64,000 bases of DNA from Oceaniovalibus sp. ACAM 378 (GCF_008085915.1 NZ_VSJK01000006.1:1-64000); one strand, 5' to 3'. Shown: positions 1 to 8,125, counted from the first letter of the stretch. The notes: generated from the sequence alone by a model not told the origin. Made by a program: numbers and translations.

Positions 1-914
1 GTCGTCCGACGCGACACATCCAAAGGCTCTCTCAGCATCAAACTCAAGCGAGCTGGCTGGGATGAGGCATTCTTATGCAGCGTTCTCAATGGGCTGTAAG
101 ACGCGTGAGCCAAACGCGATTGCCCTGCGGCGTTCAGTGCGGCGAATTTGGACAGAGTTTGCGTGAAGTACGGTAAGCCCATTGATATAGTGACCACTGT
201 CCAGATGGCGTCTTTATGAAACTTGATCGCCGTTCGTTCTGTTCGCTTGGTGATAATTTCACGCAACTCTGTGTCGGACATTCTGCCCAATGGGATGTGG
301 ACTAGTGCGCGATTAAGTGACTCATGATCCTCAACTAGCTTTCCAATATCTTCTGCAACGCCAACCAATATTATCGTGACATTTACTGAATAGTCGTAGA
401 GTTCCTTTATGAGATTAGCAGTGAGTTCCTTCGCATTATCATCAATTAGTTTGTCATATTCATCGATGATAATGACTGGAATCGCGTTCGCGTTTGCTCT
501 AGCAAAAAGTCTTCTCAGACTTGCTGGCGTTATCTCATCAATATCGGAGGATTTTCCTGGGAAGAGCTCTTGTCGGCCCTGAGAGGCGGCAGAAGCTTCA
601 ATTTCTTCGAGCGCATCTCGCCAGAGGCTATCAAAAGTTTGGCTGGGATTTGCCTGCACCCTCCCAACAACGAAGCTAGCTAAAGATTTCCCAAATCGTT
701 TCCAGAAAATGTTTGATAACGATGTCTTGCCTACGCCGCGTTCGCCAAACAATACGACATGCTTCGACCGTGCTAGCGATGCATCAAGCATTCTTGTTAT
801 TTCCGCAGCGCGACCTGCAAAAAGGTCTGCCTCATCAATGGGCGCCCCATCAAACAGTTGCTTAATTTCATAATCAAGCTGCCACCAGTCTTCTTCTGTT
901 TTTGGCTTGTCCAT
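1..914 (-). CDS. AAA-family ATPase, C-terminus cut by window edge
   Basis: Reading the minus strand from an ATG at 914 gives at least 304 codons with no stop before the window edge. A P-loop GERGVGKTS lies at about residues 57-65 and a Walker B strand VIIIDE at about 147-152. This is the layout of AAA_16/Orc1-Cdc6-like ATPases, which couple ATP hydrolysis to remodelling of a partner. The partner cannot be told from sequence. The gene diverges from the IS1-type transposase at 1061, with about 150 bp between them. Base composition is more AT-rich than the housekeeping genes from 5 kb onward, which suggests acquired DNA. It is not recognisably a TniB or IstB helper. The ATPase call is firm; the role is unknown. 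Confidence 0.75.
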   Translation of the reverse strand, partial: MDKPKTEEDWWQLDYEIKQLFDGAPIDEADLFAGRAAEITRMLDASLARSKHVVLFGERGVGKTSLSNIFWKRFGKSLASFVVGRVQANPSQTFDSLWRDALEEIEASAASQGRQELFPGKSSDIDEITPASLRRLFARANANAIPVIIIDEYDKLIDDNAKELTANLIKELYDYSVNVTIILVGVAEDIGKLVEDHESLNRALVHIPLGRMSDTELREIITKRTERTAIKFHKDAIWTVVTISMGLPYFTQTLSKFAALNAAGQSRLAHASYSPLRTLHKNASSQPARLSLMLREPLDVSRRT

Positions 915-1060
915 CGTCGGCGGCTCCTGTGCGCTTAAAGGCTCGTTTGAGCGCCCTTGTACCCTCGAGTGCCTCTACCAACAACAGGAAAGCCTCTAGT
1001 TATTCACAAAAAGAGCCTAGTAGGTCTTACCCTACGCATAAAGGTCAGTATGAATTATTC

Positions 1061-1948
1061 ATGAGAAAACTTGACATGAAATCCCGCACCCTGATCAATC
1101 GCCTTCTGGTGGACGGTAACCCCATTCACGCCACCTCGCGCATTGCTGACGTGTCCAAGAACACCGTCACCAAGTTGCTTGAGGATGCGGGTAGGGCCTG
1201 TGCTGTCTACCTCGATGAGAAGGTGAAAGGTGTTGAGTCCAAGCATGTGCAGGCAGATGAGATTTGGTCTTTCTGCTACGCCAAGGCAAAAAACATAGAG
1301 GGCGCAAAGGCCGCTCCTGCGAACGCTGGCGACATCTGGACGTGGGCCGCAATGGACCGCGACAGCAAGTTGATGATCTCTTACACTATCGGGGATCGCT
1401 CTGGCGCAACCAAACGTGAGATTATGTTTCATTCGGCGTCACGCGTTGCGACACGCATTCAATTGACCACAGACAGTCACTGCGCTTACCTCGAAGCCGT
1501 TACAGGCGCTTTTTCTGGCGATGTGGACTACGCGATGCTGATCAGGCACTACGGCAATCCGACAGGTAGCAAGGGCCATGAGAGCAAGTATAGCCCATCT
1601 GAATGCACGGGCACTGCAAAAGAGGCGATCTTTGGCAATCCCATCATGGAAGATGTCGGTACATCACACATTGAGCGCCAGAACCTGAAAATGCGGATGG
1701 GTATGCGCCGCTTTACAAGCCTGACCAATGCCCTTTCAAAAAAGGCAGAGAACCACGCTTTCGCAGTTGTCCTGCACTTCATGCGCTACAACTTCTGCCG
1801 CACCCACAAGACGCTGCGCATGACCCTGGCAATGGCTGCAGGCGTGTCGGATCGCCTGTGGGATGTCGAGGATATCGGTGCGCTGGTGGAGGCAGCAGAG
1901 GAAGCCGCGCCGAAGATGCGTGGCCCATACAGAAAGAAGTCACTCTAA
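1061..1948 (+). CDS. IS1-family DDE transposase
   Basis: From the ATG at 1061 the product is 295 aa. It has an N-terminal helix-turn-helix (SRIADVSKNTVTKLL, about residues 26-40) and a DDE nuclease core: D66 in QADEIWSF, D138 in TTDSH, and the Glu of SHIERQN. It ends in the basic MGMRRFTSLTNALSKK stretch typical of the single-ORF IS1 relatives. The open frame extends upstream to 902, but that part lacks family similarity and overlaps the divergent ATPase, so I chose 1061; no strong ribosome site decides between 1061 and 1076. I did not find convincing terminal inverted repeats, so it may be a solitary or immobile copy. All three acidic residues are present, so it is probably active or recently so. 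Confidence 0.85.
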   Translation: MRKLDMKSRTLINRLLVDGNPIHATSRIADVSKNTVTKLLEDAGRACAVYLDEKVKGVESKHVQADEIWSFCYAKAKNIEGAKAAPANAGDIWTWAAMDRDSKLMISYTIGDRSGATKREIMFHSASRVATRIQLTTDSHCAYLEAVTGAFSGDVDYAMLIRHYGNPTGSKGHESKYSPSECTGTAKEAIFGNPIMEDVGTSHIERQNLKMRMGMRRFTSLTNALSKKAENHAFAVVLHFMRYNFCRTHKTLRMTLAMAAGVSDRLWDVEDIGALVEAAEEAAPKMRGPYRKKSL

Positions 1949-2036
1949 GCCCAGAAGGACGCTCATCTGAAAGGCGGCATCGTCGTCTGGGATCGTCGCG
2001 AGAACTTCAATTTCCTACCGGCATTGCGCGTATCTT

Positions 2037-2051
2037 GTTTTGACATTGTTC
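2037..2051 (+). promoter_or_regulatory. Degenerate LexA-like box (left copy)
   Basis: The site reads GTTT-N7-GTTC, one mismatch from the alphaproteobacterial SOS box GTTC-N7-GTTC. It aligns exactly with the intact box at 4698-4712 in the right repeat copy. It lies about 65 bp before the ATG at 2116. Confidence 0.4.
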
Positions 2052-2115
2052 TTGTTTTCGGAAGCGCCCGCCTCCAGTTTCAGTCGGGCGAGTTTTCCGT
2101 TTTCGAGGAGTTGTC

Positions 2116-2304
2116 ATGCCCTGGCCGAACACAATCCCTTCGGATCTCCGCAAGGCGCTTGATAACACATTGGGAGCCCGCAGCGTTGGGTCTGCCGAGG
2201 TGTGGGGTGCGGTGAAGGAGTGGCTGGAAGCCCACGAGCCGGAGGCGCCAGAATAAAGGGTTGTATCATCAGTGCCGGACCCTTGCCATTACATTGATCA
2301 GTAG
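2116..2304 (+). pseudogene. Truncated copy of the 62-aa MPWPNTIP small gene
   Basis: The frame starts MPWPNTIPSDLRKALDNT, nearly identical to the intact gene at 4777-4965. Codon 47 is TAA (2254-2256) where the intact copy has TTG, so translation would stop after 46 residues. The remaining 15 codons and the original TAG stop (2302-2304) are still recognisable in frame. A 46-aa product could still be made, because the conserved N-terminal part is whole; I call it a pseudogene because of the nonsense codon and the diverged tail. A GGAG ribosome site precedes the ATG in both copies. Confidence 0.7.
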
Positions 2305-2420
2305 AGTTCGATCGTTGTATGCTAGGCTGGAGACCGTGAGATAAGCTGCGGTGAACGATCGGCGTGGAGCGATGCTGACGCCATGAATACCGCTTTGGGC
2401 TTTGCGCTAGTTTTCCGGCT

Positions 2421-2469
2421 AAAAAACTGAAGTGGAGCCGATAGGCAGCCCAGATGCTGGCTCTATCGG
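2421..2469 (-). terminator. Probable terminator of the three-gene operon
   Basis: On the minus strand an interrupted stem (CCGATAG at 2469-2463 pairing with CTATCGG at 2444-2438, with inner AGCC/GGCT pairing) overlaps the stop codon of the 189-aa gene. A run of six T (2426-2421) follows after a short gap. The stem-to-T distance is longer than ideal. Confidence 0.5.
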
Positions 2470-3032
2470 GGCGAGTTTAGCTTAGAGACCTGAGTCGCGA
2501 GGTCTCGGTGGTATCTGGAAGTATTATCATCATATTCGTGATCAGCCATCGGTACAAAGTTACGCGCTGACCGTGCAACTGCTCTCACTACTTTGCGTCG
2601 ATCGTCTCTTTTTTCGTTCTTCGTCCCGGTTCCTTTGGGATGCATCTCGATCTGAAAGTGGCATACTTCATCATGTTCAGGGAACCATCGAATGCATTTA
2701 TCATAATGTTCCATTCCGATGCAGTTAACTGATTGTGCTAGAAAACGGAAATATCCAAGATAAGAGGATCCGGGATTCGGATCTCGCTCGTTCCTCACAC
2801 GGTAGGCATCATTTTGCTGTTGAGCAATGCGCTTGCCATACTCATGGACGCCATGTTCTCCTAGGGCGAGTATTTCGGATGCAAGAGAAAGCGCGTAGCC
2901 CTCAGTGACCCTTCCGCCGCGATCCCTTATCCTCGAAAGTTCAAATAACTGTTCTTCGTCGAATATTTCGGACGCATTATCTATAAATTTAGGGTAAATC
3001 GCGGCGCGACCCAAAGTATGTTCATCAAGCAT
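2463..3032 (-). CDS. Unrecognised protein, third gene of the three-gene operon
   Basis: The product is 189 aa and matches no family I recognise. Its composition suggests a soluble protein: many charged residues, no membrane segment, no signal peptide. The N-terminal half is rich in helix-forming residues (IFDEEQLFELSRIRD at about 23-37). The C-terminal third is strongly basic and histidine-containing, with a KNEKRDDRRKVVRAVARS stretch that could contact nucleic acid. It lies 12 bp behind the 171-aa gene and is read in the same direction, so it is almost certainly co-transcribed. Base composition matches its two partners and is more AT-rich than the core genes. No catalytic motif can be named. 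Confidence 0.7.
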   Translation of the reverse strand: MLDEHTLGRAAIYPKFIDNASEIFDEEQLFELSRIRDRGGRVTEGYALSLASEILALGEHGVHEYGKRIAQQQNDAYRVRNERDPNPGSSYLGYFRFLAQSVNCIGMEHYDKCIRWFPEHDEVCHFQIEMHPKGTGTKNEKRDDRRKVVRAVARSARNFVPMADHEYDDNTSRYHRDLATQVSKLNSPR

Positions 3033-3044
3033 ATCGTCTTACTG

Positions 3045-3560
3045 TCAAACCTCTGAAGTGATATGCAAACGCATTTCTGCCAAAAGAGACTTAAGGTCGA
3101 GAGAGCCGCCATTAGATAGGTTTGTTGACTTGGTGCAGTCTTCTGGCCCCACCTCAAGCATGTCAATTTGCTCGTCGTCAATTGTAAGATATTTCTTAAC
3201 GTCACCTATCCGCCAAGTGAAGACAACAGCCTCGCCTTCTTCGTTTTTGATCTTCGGAGCTGGAGCGGAAGTATTCTCGCAAACGATCGAAAGTAAACTT
3301 TGAGCTCTTTCTGACAGATTCCTATCGATGTGAAGATGGTGCCTGTCGGGAAGGTTGCTCATCTGAGAGATTGCACCCATCAAGTCGTGGAAGAGCGAAG
3401 TTTCGTAGTTACTCTTCCTGCGCGGCTTCGCATTCACGGTGCTCGACGCCGATAGGTCACTCTTAGATCTCCACTTCTCATAGTAGCCCAGGCCCATTTC
3501 AGCGCTTGAAGCCTTCTGTCCATACTCGGAAATTAACTTGAAAGTTGCATTGTTTGTCAC
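3045..3560 (-). CDS. Unrecognised protein, second gene of the three-gene operon
   Basis: The product is 171 aa and soluble, of no family I recognise. The N-terminal third contains a serine/lysine/arginine-rich stretch (KSDLSASSTVNAKPRRKS) that looks like a flexible linker. The middle holds a histidine-rich patch (LPDRHHLHIDRNL), followed by a compact domain with FTWRIGDVKKYLTIDDEQ. The start codon overlaps the stop of the 253-aa gene in an ATGA, so translation is coupled and fixed stoichiometry with that protein is likely. There are no membrane helices and no Walker, HNH or HD signatures. Confidence 0.7.
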   Translation of the reverse strand: MTNNATFKLISEYGQKASSAEMGLGYYEKWRSKSDLSASSTVNAKPRRKSNYETSLFHDLMGAISQMSNLPDRHHLHIDRNLSERAQSLLSIVCENTSAPAPKIKNEEGEAVVFTWRIGDVKKYLTIDDEQIDMLEVGPEDCTKSTNLSNGGSLDLKSLLAEMRLHITSEV

Positions 3561-4318
3561 AGCATAACTCCCTTCTTAACTTTCAATATTTCTGCAAATA
3601 TTTCCATTACATTCACAGTCTGTTGAGCCTTGGAAAACTTTTCTCCCTGAGGGTGGTTGTTGAAGTCGTACGTTTGAAAGTGAGCAAACACTTCATGCGC
3701 CGGAAAGTGCTGGTCGAGATCAATTTTCAAAGAAGCTTGGTCAACTCCTTGCGGGGTGGGCACTTGAAATAGTTGCATGTGCTCGACTGAATGCCTGATC
3801 AAGCGATTAAGCAAGAAACCTTCGCGCAGCTCTTTTCTGGAATTAAATTGATGAATTAAATCAATTGCGTCGGGTGCGTTCCCGTCGATTCTGCATGTAT
3901 CAAAAAGCGATCTGTTGGCTTCTGCTCGGTTGGGGAATTCGGTTAGAAAATTGCATATAACCGCCTGTCGATAGCAGTCATCGAATGCAACGCCCTTGTT
4001 TTCTAGGGCCACTTTGAACACTTCAAAAGATTCAATTGCGTCAAGCGTTGGAAACGCAATTTTGCTTCCGTGGTTTATCTCGGGGGCCTGTAGGAAAACA
4101 TCTACTCTACCCGGCGTTACCTTTACGATGCCGTCGCCCGCTGAGGTCTGGCCCAGTGCCTGGCTCAAAAATGGGGATGTCTGTGATGGAGCTTTGTTGG
4201 TTTGAACTGTATCGGGTTCCTCACCAAAAATCTCCTGATATACTACATGGGCAGCATATTTCTGCGCGCCTGAGTGGAACCATGCAATCTGTAAGTTTCT
4301 ACAATCGAGTCTTGCCAT
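3557..4318 (-). CDS. Unrecognised protein, first gene of the three-gene operon
   Basis: The product is 253 aa, soluble, with no signal peptide. It begins MARLDCRNLQIAWFHSG. An alpha/beta middle part contains PGRVDVFLQAP and FPTLDAIESFEVFKVALE. A helical C-terminal half carries LLNRLIRHSVEHMQLFQ and ends with a hydrophobic helix and basic tail. The alternation resembles small immune or accessory proteins encoded with partners, but I cannot place it in a family. It is the promoter-proximal gene; the 171-aa gene overlaps its stop by 4 bp. The upstream region (4319-4686) is AT-rich and must hold the operon promoter. This could be an antiphage or toxin-type module by position and gene number only. 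Confidence 0.7.
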   Translation of the reverse strand: MARLDCRNLQIAWFHSGAQKYAAHVVYQEIFGEEPDTVQTNKAPSQTSPFLSQALGQTSAGDGIVKVTPGRVDVFLQAPEINHGSKIAFPTLDAIESFEVFKVALENKGVAFDDCYRQAVICNFLTEFPNRAEANRSLFDTCRIDGNAPDAIDLIHQFNSRKELREGFLLNRLIRHSVEHMQLFQVPTPQGVDQASLKIDLDQHFPAHEVFAHFQTYDFNNHPQGEKFSKAQQTVNVMEIFAEILKVKKGVML

Positions 4319-4686
4319 CGCTAAATTCGCCTCGAACCCGTATTATTCTCTATGTTATCTACCAACCTGAACGATTGTCTTAACAGTGAGGACGTGATGG
4401 TCTACGTCTATGTCTGACATGTCCGAAGACTGTATAGCACTATAGTTCTATGGACGATAGTTCCCTCGTTGAGGCCAAAAGCTCAGTCTTTCCTGTCTTC
4501 GTCCGCTGCATGAGACATCCCCTTATTTTGTCGGGAGTGATCATCGTTCACATCGAGTAGCGCTCGGTTCATCCGTTTGTCGTAGTATGGCCGTCTGGCA
4601 CCTGCGCAGCGCGGAATGTGCGAACGGTAAGGTCGAGGCGATCAGCGTGACGATGGCAAGTGCAGCATACGATCCGTGAGCCGTGC
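4319..4686. other. AT-rich spacer upstream of the three-gene operon
   Basis: No open frame with family support was found. On the minus strand, TTAAGA and TAGATA spaced 16 bp apart (within about 4350-4385) could be -35 and -10 elements for the operon, but the match is weak. The right repeat copy begins at 4687. Confidence 0.35.
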
Positions 4687-4697
4687 GCGCGTATTTT

Positions 4698-4712
4698 GTT
4701 CTAACATTGTTC
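4698..4712 (+). promoter_or_regulatory. LexA (SOS) box, alphaproteobacterial type
   Basis: The sequence is an exact GTTC-N7-GTTC direct repeat (4698-4701 and 4709-4712), the form described for LexA in Rhodobacter and other alphaproteobacteria. It lies 64 bp ahead of the ATG at 4777 and is conserved, with one change, in the left repeat copy. This suggests DNA-damage control of the small gene. Chance occurrence of an eight-base match is possible; conservation in the repeat copy alone is weak support because the whole repeat is shared. Confidence 0.5.
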
Positions 4713-4776
4713 TTGTTTCTGGAAGCGCCAGCCCCCAGTTTCCGTCGGGCGAGATTTCCGCCTTCAAGGAGTTGTC

Positions 4777-4965
4777 ATGCCCTGGCCGAATACAATCCCC
4801 CCGGATCTCCGCAAGGCGCTTGATAACACATTGGGGGCCCGCAGCGTTGGGTCTGCCGAGGTGTGGGGTGCGGTGAAGGAGTGGCTCGAGTCACACGGCG
4901 CGGAGGCTCCCGAGTTGCCAGTTGAGCCATCGCCACCGGACCCTTGGGACTGGATGGATCAGTAG
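4777..4965 (+). CDS. Small conserved protein (62 aa), putative SOS-controlled
   Basis: The protein starts MPWPNTIPPDLRKALDN and ends in an acidic, proline-rich, tryptophan-containing tail (SPPDPWDWMDQ). An AAGGAG ribosome site sits just before the ATG. It looks like a short helical domain (DLRKALDNTLGARSVGSAEVWGAVKEWLE) followed by an unstructured tail. I recognise no family. The left repeat copy preserves the first 46 residues with few replacements, so the reading frame is under coding constraint. Both copies sit immediately outside the three-gene operon, on the opposite strand. Function is unknown; a DNA-damage-related role is inferred only from the upstream LexA-like box. Confidence 0.65.
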   Translation: MPWPNTIPPDLRKALDNTLGARSVGSAEVWGAVKEWLESHGAEAPELPVEPSPPDPWDWMDQ

Positions 4966-5167
4966 CGTGTGGGTGTTGGATGGGCCGCCTAAGTGTTTTG
5001 CATTTTATTCGCAACCCATTGATATCGTTGACGTCCGCTGTAGGCCGATTTGCACCGTAACGCTATGAAATAGCCTGATTATACCGGCCCTCCCCAGCGC
5101 ACCATTCCCCCCACATACCGACGTTTGCGCCTATCAGTGCTGTGGCCGATTGGGCGATCCGGTACGC

Positions 5168-5458
5168 TCAGTCGTGGGTCGCGGAAAACGCGTCTTTCTG
5201 TTCTTTAGACGCTTCCGTCTGGTTTAGCGCGCGCCAGTCTTCGTAGGGCATGCCATAGAACGCTTCGCGCCCTTCCTCTTTGGTCATCGCAATACCACGG
5301 TCGTTCGCCGCCTCCTGATACCATCTGCCAAGACAGTTCCGGCAGAAACCGGCGAGGTTCATCATGTCGATATTCTGAACATCCGGGCGTTCCGCCAGAT
5401 GGTCGCGTAGGCGTCGAAATGCGGCAGCTTCCAGTTCGATACGTGTCTGGTCGTCCAT
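5168..5458 (-). CDS. DUF1244 domain protein
   Basis: The 96-aa product matches the DUF1244 family of alpha- and gammaproteobacteria along its whole length. The hallmark segments are RIELEAAAFRRLRDHL, DVQNIDMMNLAGFCRNCL and YGMPYEDWRAL. The CRNC pair may bind a metal, but no activity is established. A GGAGGA ribosome site precedes the ATG. It is transcribed divergently from pyk, and the DUF1244-pyk pairing is usual in this bacterial group as far as I recall. The 202 bp between it and the small gene at 4777 hold nothing I can name. Confidence 0.88.
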   Translation of the reverse strand: MDDQTRIELEAAAFRRLRDHLAERPDVQNIDMMNLAGFCRNCLGRWYQEAANDRGIAMTKEEGREAFYGMPYEDWRALNQTEASKEQKDAFSATHD

Positions 5459-5587
5459 GTTGCTGTATCCTCCGTGCAGTTGTAATTAGGGTGGGTTGCG
5501 GCGGCTCTGGCGTCAAGGCGCTCGGCAGGGTTTTGGCAGAACGGGGGCATAGGCCCGGTCGGCCCGTTTATCCGCCATCTTTTGACC

Positions 5588-5601
5588 CCTGACGCGTCAG
5601 G
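5588..5601. promoter_or_regulatory. 14-bp perfect palindrome between DUF1244 gene and pyk
   Basis: CCTGACGCGTCAGG is self-complementary and lies 91 bp before the pyk start, next to a TTGACC that could be a -35 element. It could be an operator for the divergent pair. There is no regulator in the window to assign. Confidence 0.3.
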
Positions 5602-5692
5602 ACAGGCGTGCCAGTTGTGCCGCTAACATTTTTGATCCATAACCCCGTCAATCGCCCCGCCCGGGGTCGCCGTAATACAAGGATAAGGTTGC

Positions 5693-7138
5693 ATGAGACG
5701 CCGTCGCAACGTCAAAATCGTCGCCACCCTGGGCCCCGCGTCCAGCGACTATGAAACCATCCGCGCCCTGTTCGAAGCAGGGGCGGACGTCTTTCGCCTG
5801 AACATGAGTCATGGCGAACATGCGGATATCGCCGAACGTCACGCGATCATCCGCAAAATCGAAGCCGATACAGGCCGCCCCATCGCCATTCTGGCCGATC
5901 TTCAGGGGCCGAAACTGCGCGTCGGCACCTTTGCCAACGGCGAGGAAGAGCTTGAGGTCGGGCAGAAGTTCCGGCTTGATCTGAGCGAGGCCGAAGGCGA
6001 TGCCCGCCGCGTCCGTCTTCCCCACCGCGAGATCTTTGAGGCGCTCGAGCCCGGATCGAGCCTGTTGGTCAACGATGGCAAGATCCGCCTGAAGGTTGAA
6101 ACCTGCGGTGCCGATTTTGCCGATTGCGAAGTGATGGTTGGCGGTACGATCTCCAACCGCAAAGGCGTCAATGTGCCCGATGTGGTCCTGCCGCTGGCAG
6201 CGCTGTCGGACAAGGACCGTCGCGATCTGGAATTTGTGTGCGAGCTTGGCGTCGACTGGCTTGCCCTGTCCTTTGTGCAGCGCCCCGAGGATGTGGAAGA
6301 GGCGCGCGAACTGGCCAAGGGCCGCGCTGCGATCCTGAGCAAGATTGAAAAGCCGTCCGCGGTCACGAACTTTGATGCGATTCTTGCAGTGTCCGACGGG
6401 ATCATGGTGGCGCGCGGCGATCTCGGTGTCGAACTGCCTGTGCAGAACGTGCCGCCAATCCAGAAGCGTCTGGTCAAGAAGTGCCGCGAGGCCGCAAAGC
6501 CGGTGATCGTAGCCACGCAGATGCTGGAATCGATGATCGATTCGCCCGTTCCGACGCGGGCCGAGGTGTCTGATGTTGCGACCGCGATCTATGAAGGGGC
6601 CGATGCCGTCATGCTGTCGGCGGAATCCGCAGCCGGATCCTATCCGATAGAGGCCGTCAAAACGATGAACGCCGTGGCGATCGAAGTCGAGGGTGACCCG
6701 ACCTACCGCGAAGTGATCGAGGCGAGCCGGGGCGGGCGCAAGAAGACCGTTGCCGACGGCATCGTATCTGCCGCGCGGGAAATCGCGGAAACCACCGAGA
6801 TCAAGGCGATCTGTTGTTTCTCGCAGTCGGGCACCACGGCGGCGCTTGTCGCACGTGAACGTCCGCGGGTTCCGATCATCGCAATGACCCATGTCATCGG
6901 CACTGCACGGCGGTTGTGCCTGACATGGGGCCTGCACTGCGTGATGTCCGAGGCTGTAACCCGGTTCAAAGGCGCTGTTATCGCTTCGGCCCGCGCGGCG
7001 CTGTCCGAAGGGTTTGCCGAAAAGACCGATCAGATCGTTGTGACGGCGGGTGTGCCGTTCAATAAGCCAGGCACGACAAACATCTTGCGCGTCGCACCAT
7101 GCGAAGAACGGTTGATTTACAGCGCCGATCCGGAATAG
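5693..7138 (+). CDS. pyk: Pyruvate kinase
   Basis: It converts phosphoenolpyruvate and ADP to pyruvate and ATP in the cytoplasm, the last step of glycolysis. The 481-aa length is normal. Visible motifs are KIVATLGPAS at the N-terminus, FRLNMSHG, the catalytic lysine in LSKIEKPSA, the metal/PEP site MVARGDLGVELP, and VIVATQMLESMI. A C-terminal allosteric-type domain includes CFSQSGTTA. An AAGG ribosome site precedes the ATG. Transcription probably continues into the small membrane gene at 7168. Confidence 0.98.
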   Translation: MRRRRNVKIVATLGPASSDYETIRALFEAGADVFRLNMSHGEHADIAERHAIIRKIEADTGRPIAILADLQGPKLRVGTFANGEEELEVGQKFRLDLSEAEGDARRVRLPHREIFEALEPGSSLLVNDGKIRLKVETCGADFADCEVMVGGTISNRKGVNVPDVVLPLAALSDKDRRDLEFVCELGVDWLALSFVQRPEDVEEARELAKGRAAILSKIEKPSAVTNFDAILAVSDGIMVARGDLGVELPVQNVPPIQKRLVKKCREAAKPVIVATQMLESMIDSPVPTRAEVSDVATAIYEGADAVMLSAESAAGSYPIEAVKTMNAVAIEVEGDPTYREVIEASRGGRKKTVADGIVSAAREIAETTEIKAICCFSQSGTTAALVARERPRVPIIAMTHVIGTARRLCLTWGLHCVMSEAVTRFKGAVIASARAALSEGFAEKTDQIVVTAGVPFNKPGTTNILRVAPCEERLIYSADPE

Positions 7139-7167
7139 GCTTTCACGACAGCAGGTTGGAGGCCGCC

Positions 7168-7392
7168 GTGGATCCCGATGTCGCCCTGGTTCTTGGCGTG
7201 ATCTTTGCGGCGCTGGCGTTTCCTTCGCTGCTGTCGGCTTTCTCGGAATCCCGCTCGCCCCGGGCGGCGGCTGTGCTGATCGTGCTGGCCGCCGTATCGA
7301 TCTATTGGGCGACGACGTCGCGCCCCAGTGGTTATAAGCTGGATGATATTCCGGGCGCTTTCGTCCGGGTTGTCGGCAAATTCACGCATTGA
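7168..7392 (+). CDS. Small membrane protein between pyk and rpmI
   Basis: A GTG at 7168, preceded by GGAGG at 7158-7162, opens a 74-aa frame with two hydrophobic helices (ALVLGVIFAALAFPSLL and AAVLIVLAAVSIYWA). A short tail (YKLDDIPGAFVRVVGKF) follows. Codon use resembles neighbouring core genes. The longer frame from 7099 overlaps pyk and lacks a ribosome site. I recognise no function; position 29 bp behind pyk suggests co-transcription. Confidence 0.75.
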   Translation: MDPDVALVLGVIFAALAFPSLLSAFSESRSPRAAAVLIVLAAVSIYWATTSRPSGYKLDDIPGAFVRVVGKFTH

Positions 7393-7524
7393 ACGCGCCC
7401 GCCGGGGCAGGGCAATTCCTGCTTGCCTGCGACGCGCCACACCCTTATACGACAGGTTCTTTCGCGCGTCCGGCCAGAGGCATGCCGAGTCGCGCTTGCA
7501 CCGTACAAGATCAAGGAGACGGAA

Positions 7525-7725
7525 ATGCCCAAGATGAAGACAAAGAGCAGCGCCAAGAAGAGATTCAAGGTGACGGCGACGGGTAAGGTCGTCGGCGGCA
7601 TGGCAGGTAAACGCCATGGAATGATCAAGCGGTCGAACAAGTTTCTGCGCGACGCGCGCGGCACCCGGGTGCTGAGCGCGCCGGACCAGAAGCTTGTGAA
7701 ATCCTTCATGCCCTACGCCGGTTAA
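7525..7725 (+). CDS. rpmI: 50S ribosomal protein L35
   Basis: The 66-aa basic protein begins [17 protein letters not shown] and contains [14 protein letters not shown], diagnostic of bL35. An AAGGAG ribosome site precedes the ATG at 7525; the longer frame from 7423 is not needed. rplT follows 13 bp later with its own GGAG site. The usual infC partner is not upstream here; pyk is. Confidence 0.97.
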   Translation: MPKMKTKSSAKKRFKVTATGKVVGGMAGKRHGMIKRSNKFLRDARGTRVLSAPDQKLVKSFMPYAG

Positions 7726-7738
7726 GGAGACCTGAGAT

Positions 7739-8104
7739 ATGTCGAGAACCAAAGGTGGAACCGTCACCCACGCCCGTCACAAGAAGGTCCTGAAGGCCGC
7801 CAAAGGCTACTATGGCGCGCGCAGCACGACGTTCAGAACGGCGACCCAGGCGGTCGATAAGGCCAACCAATACGCGACCCGTGACCGTAAGAACCGCAAG
7901 CGGAACTTCCGCGCACTGTGGATTCAGCGGATCAACGCAGCCGTGCGCAGCTATGACGCGGCCCTGACCTACAGCCGTTTCATCAACGGGTTGGCGATGG
8001 CCGGGATCGAAGTCGATCGCAAGGTGCTGGCCGATCTGGCAGTCCACGAACCCGATGCCTTCGGAGCAATCGTGTCCAAGGCACAGGCCGCTCTGGCTGC
8101 CTGA
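7739..8104 (+). CDS. rplT: 50S ribosomal protein L20
   Basis: The 121-aa basic protein has the bL20 signature: [52 protein letters not shown] and YSRFINGL. It binds 23S rRNA early in large-subunit assembly and in many bacteria represses its own operon. It forms an operon with rpmI and is closed by a strong terminator at 8126-8159. Confidence 0.97.
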   Translation: MSRTKGGTVTHARHKKVLKAAKGYYGARSTTFRTATQAVDKANQYATRDRKNRKRNFRALWIQRINAAVRSYDAALTYSRFINGLAMAGIEVDRKVLADLAVHEPDAFGAIVSKAQAALAA

Positions 8105-8125
8105 ACCTGTTTCGGTAGAAAATTG

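Larger units (their letters stand above)
2026..2304. repeat. Left copy of a 279-bp direct repeat
   Basis: Positions 2026-2304 align without any gap to 4687-4965 (constant offset 2661). They share the upstream GTTC-type box, the leader, the start codon at 2116, and the final in-frame TAG. Copies differ by scattered substitutions, so this is not a fresh duplication. The repeat pair brackets 2305-4686, which contains only the three-gene operon. Confidence 0.85.
4687..4965. repeat. Right copy of the 279-bp direct repeat
   Basis: This copy aligns ungapped to 2026-2304. It contains the intact LexA-like box and the intact 62-aa gene, so it is the functional member of the pair. Confidence 0.85.

Noticed and set aside
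902-1060. N-terminal extension of the transposase
   Set aside because: It overlaps the divergent ATPase start, has no transposase similarity, and no ribosome site precedes it.
5648-6937. Long open frame antisense to pyk
   Set aside because: It is a high-GC shadow of the pyk codons with no domain features.
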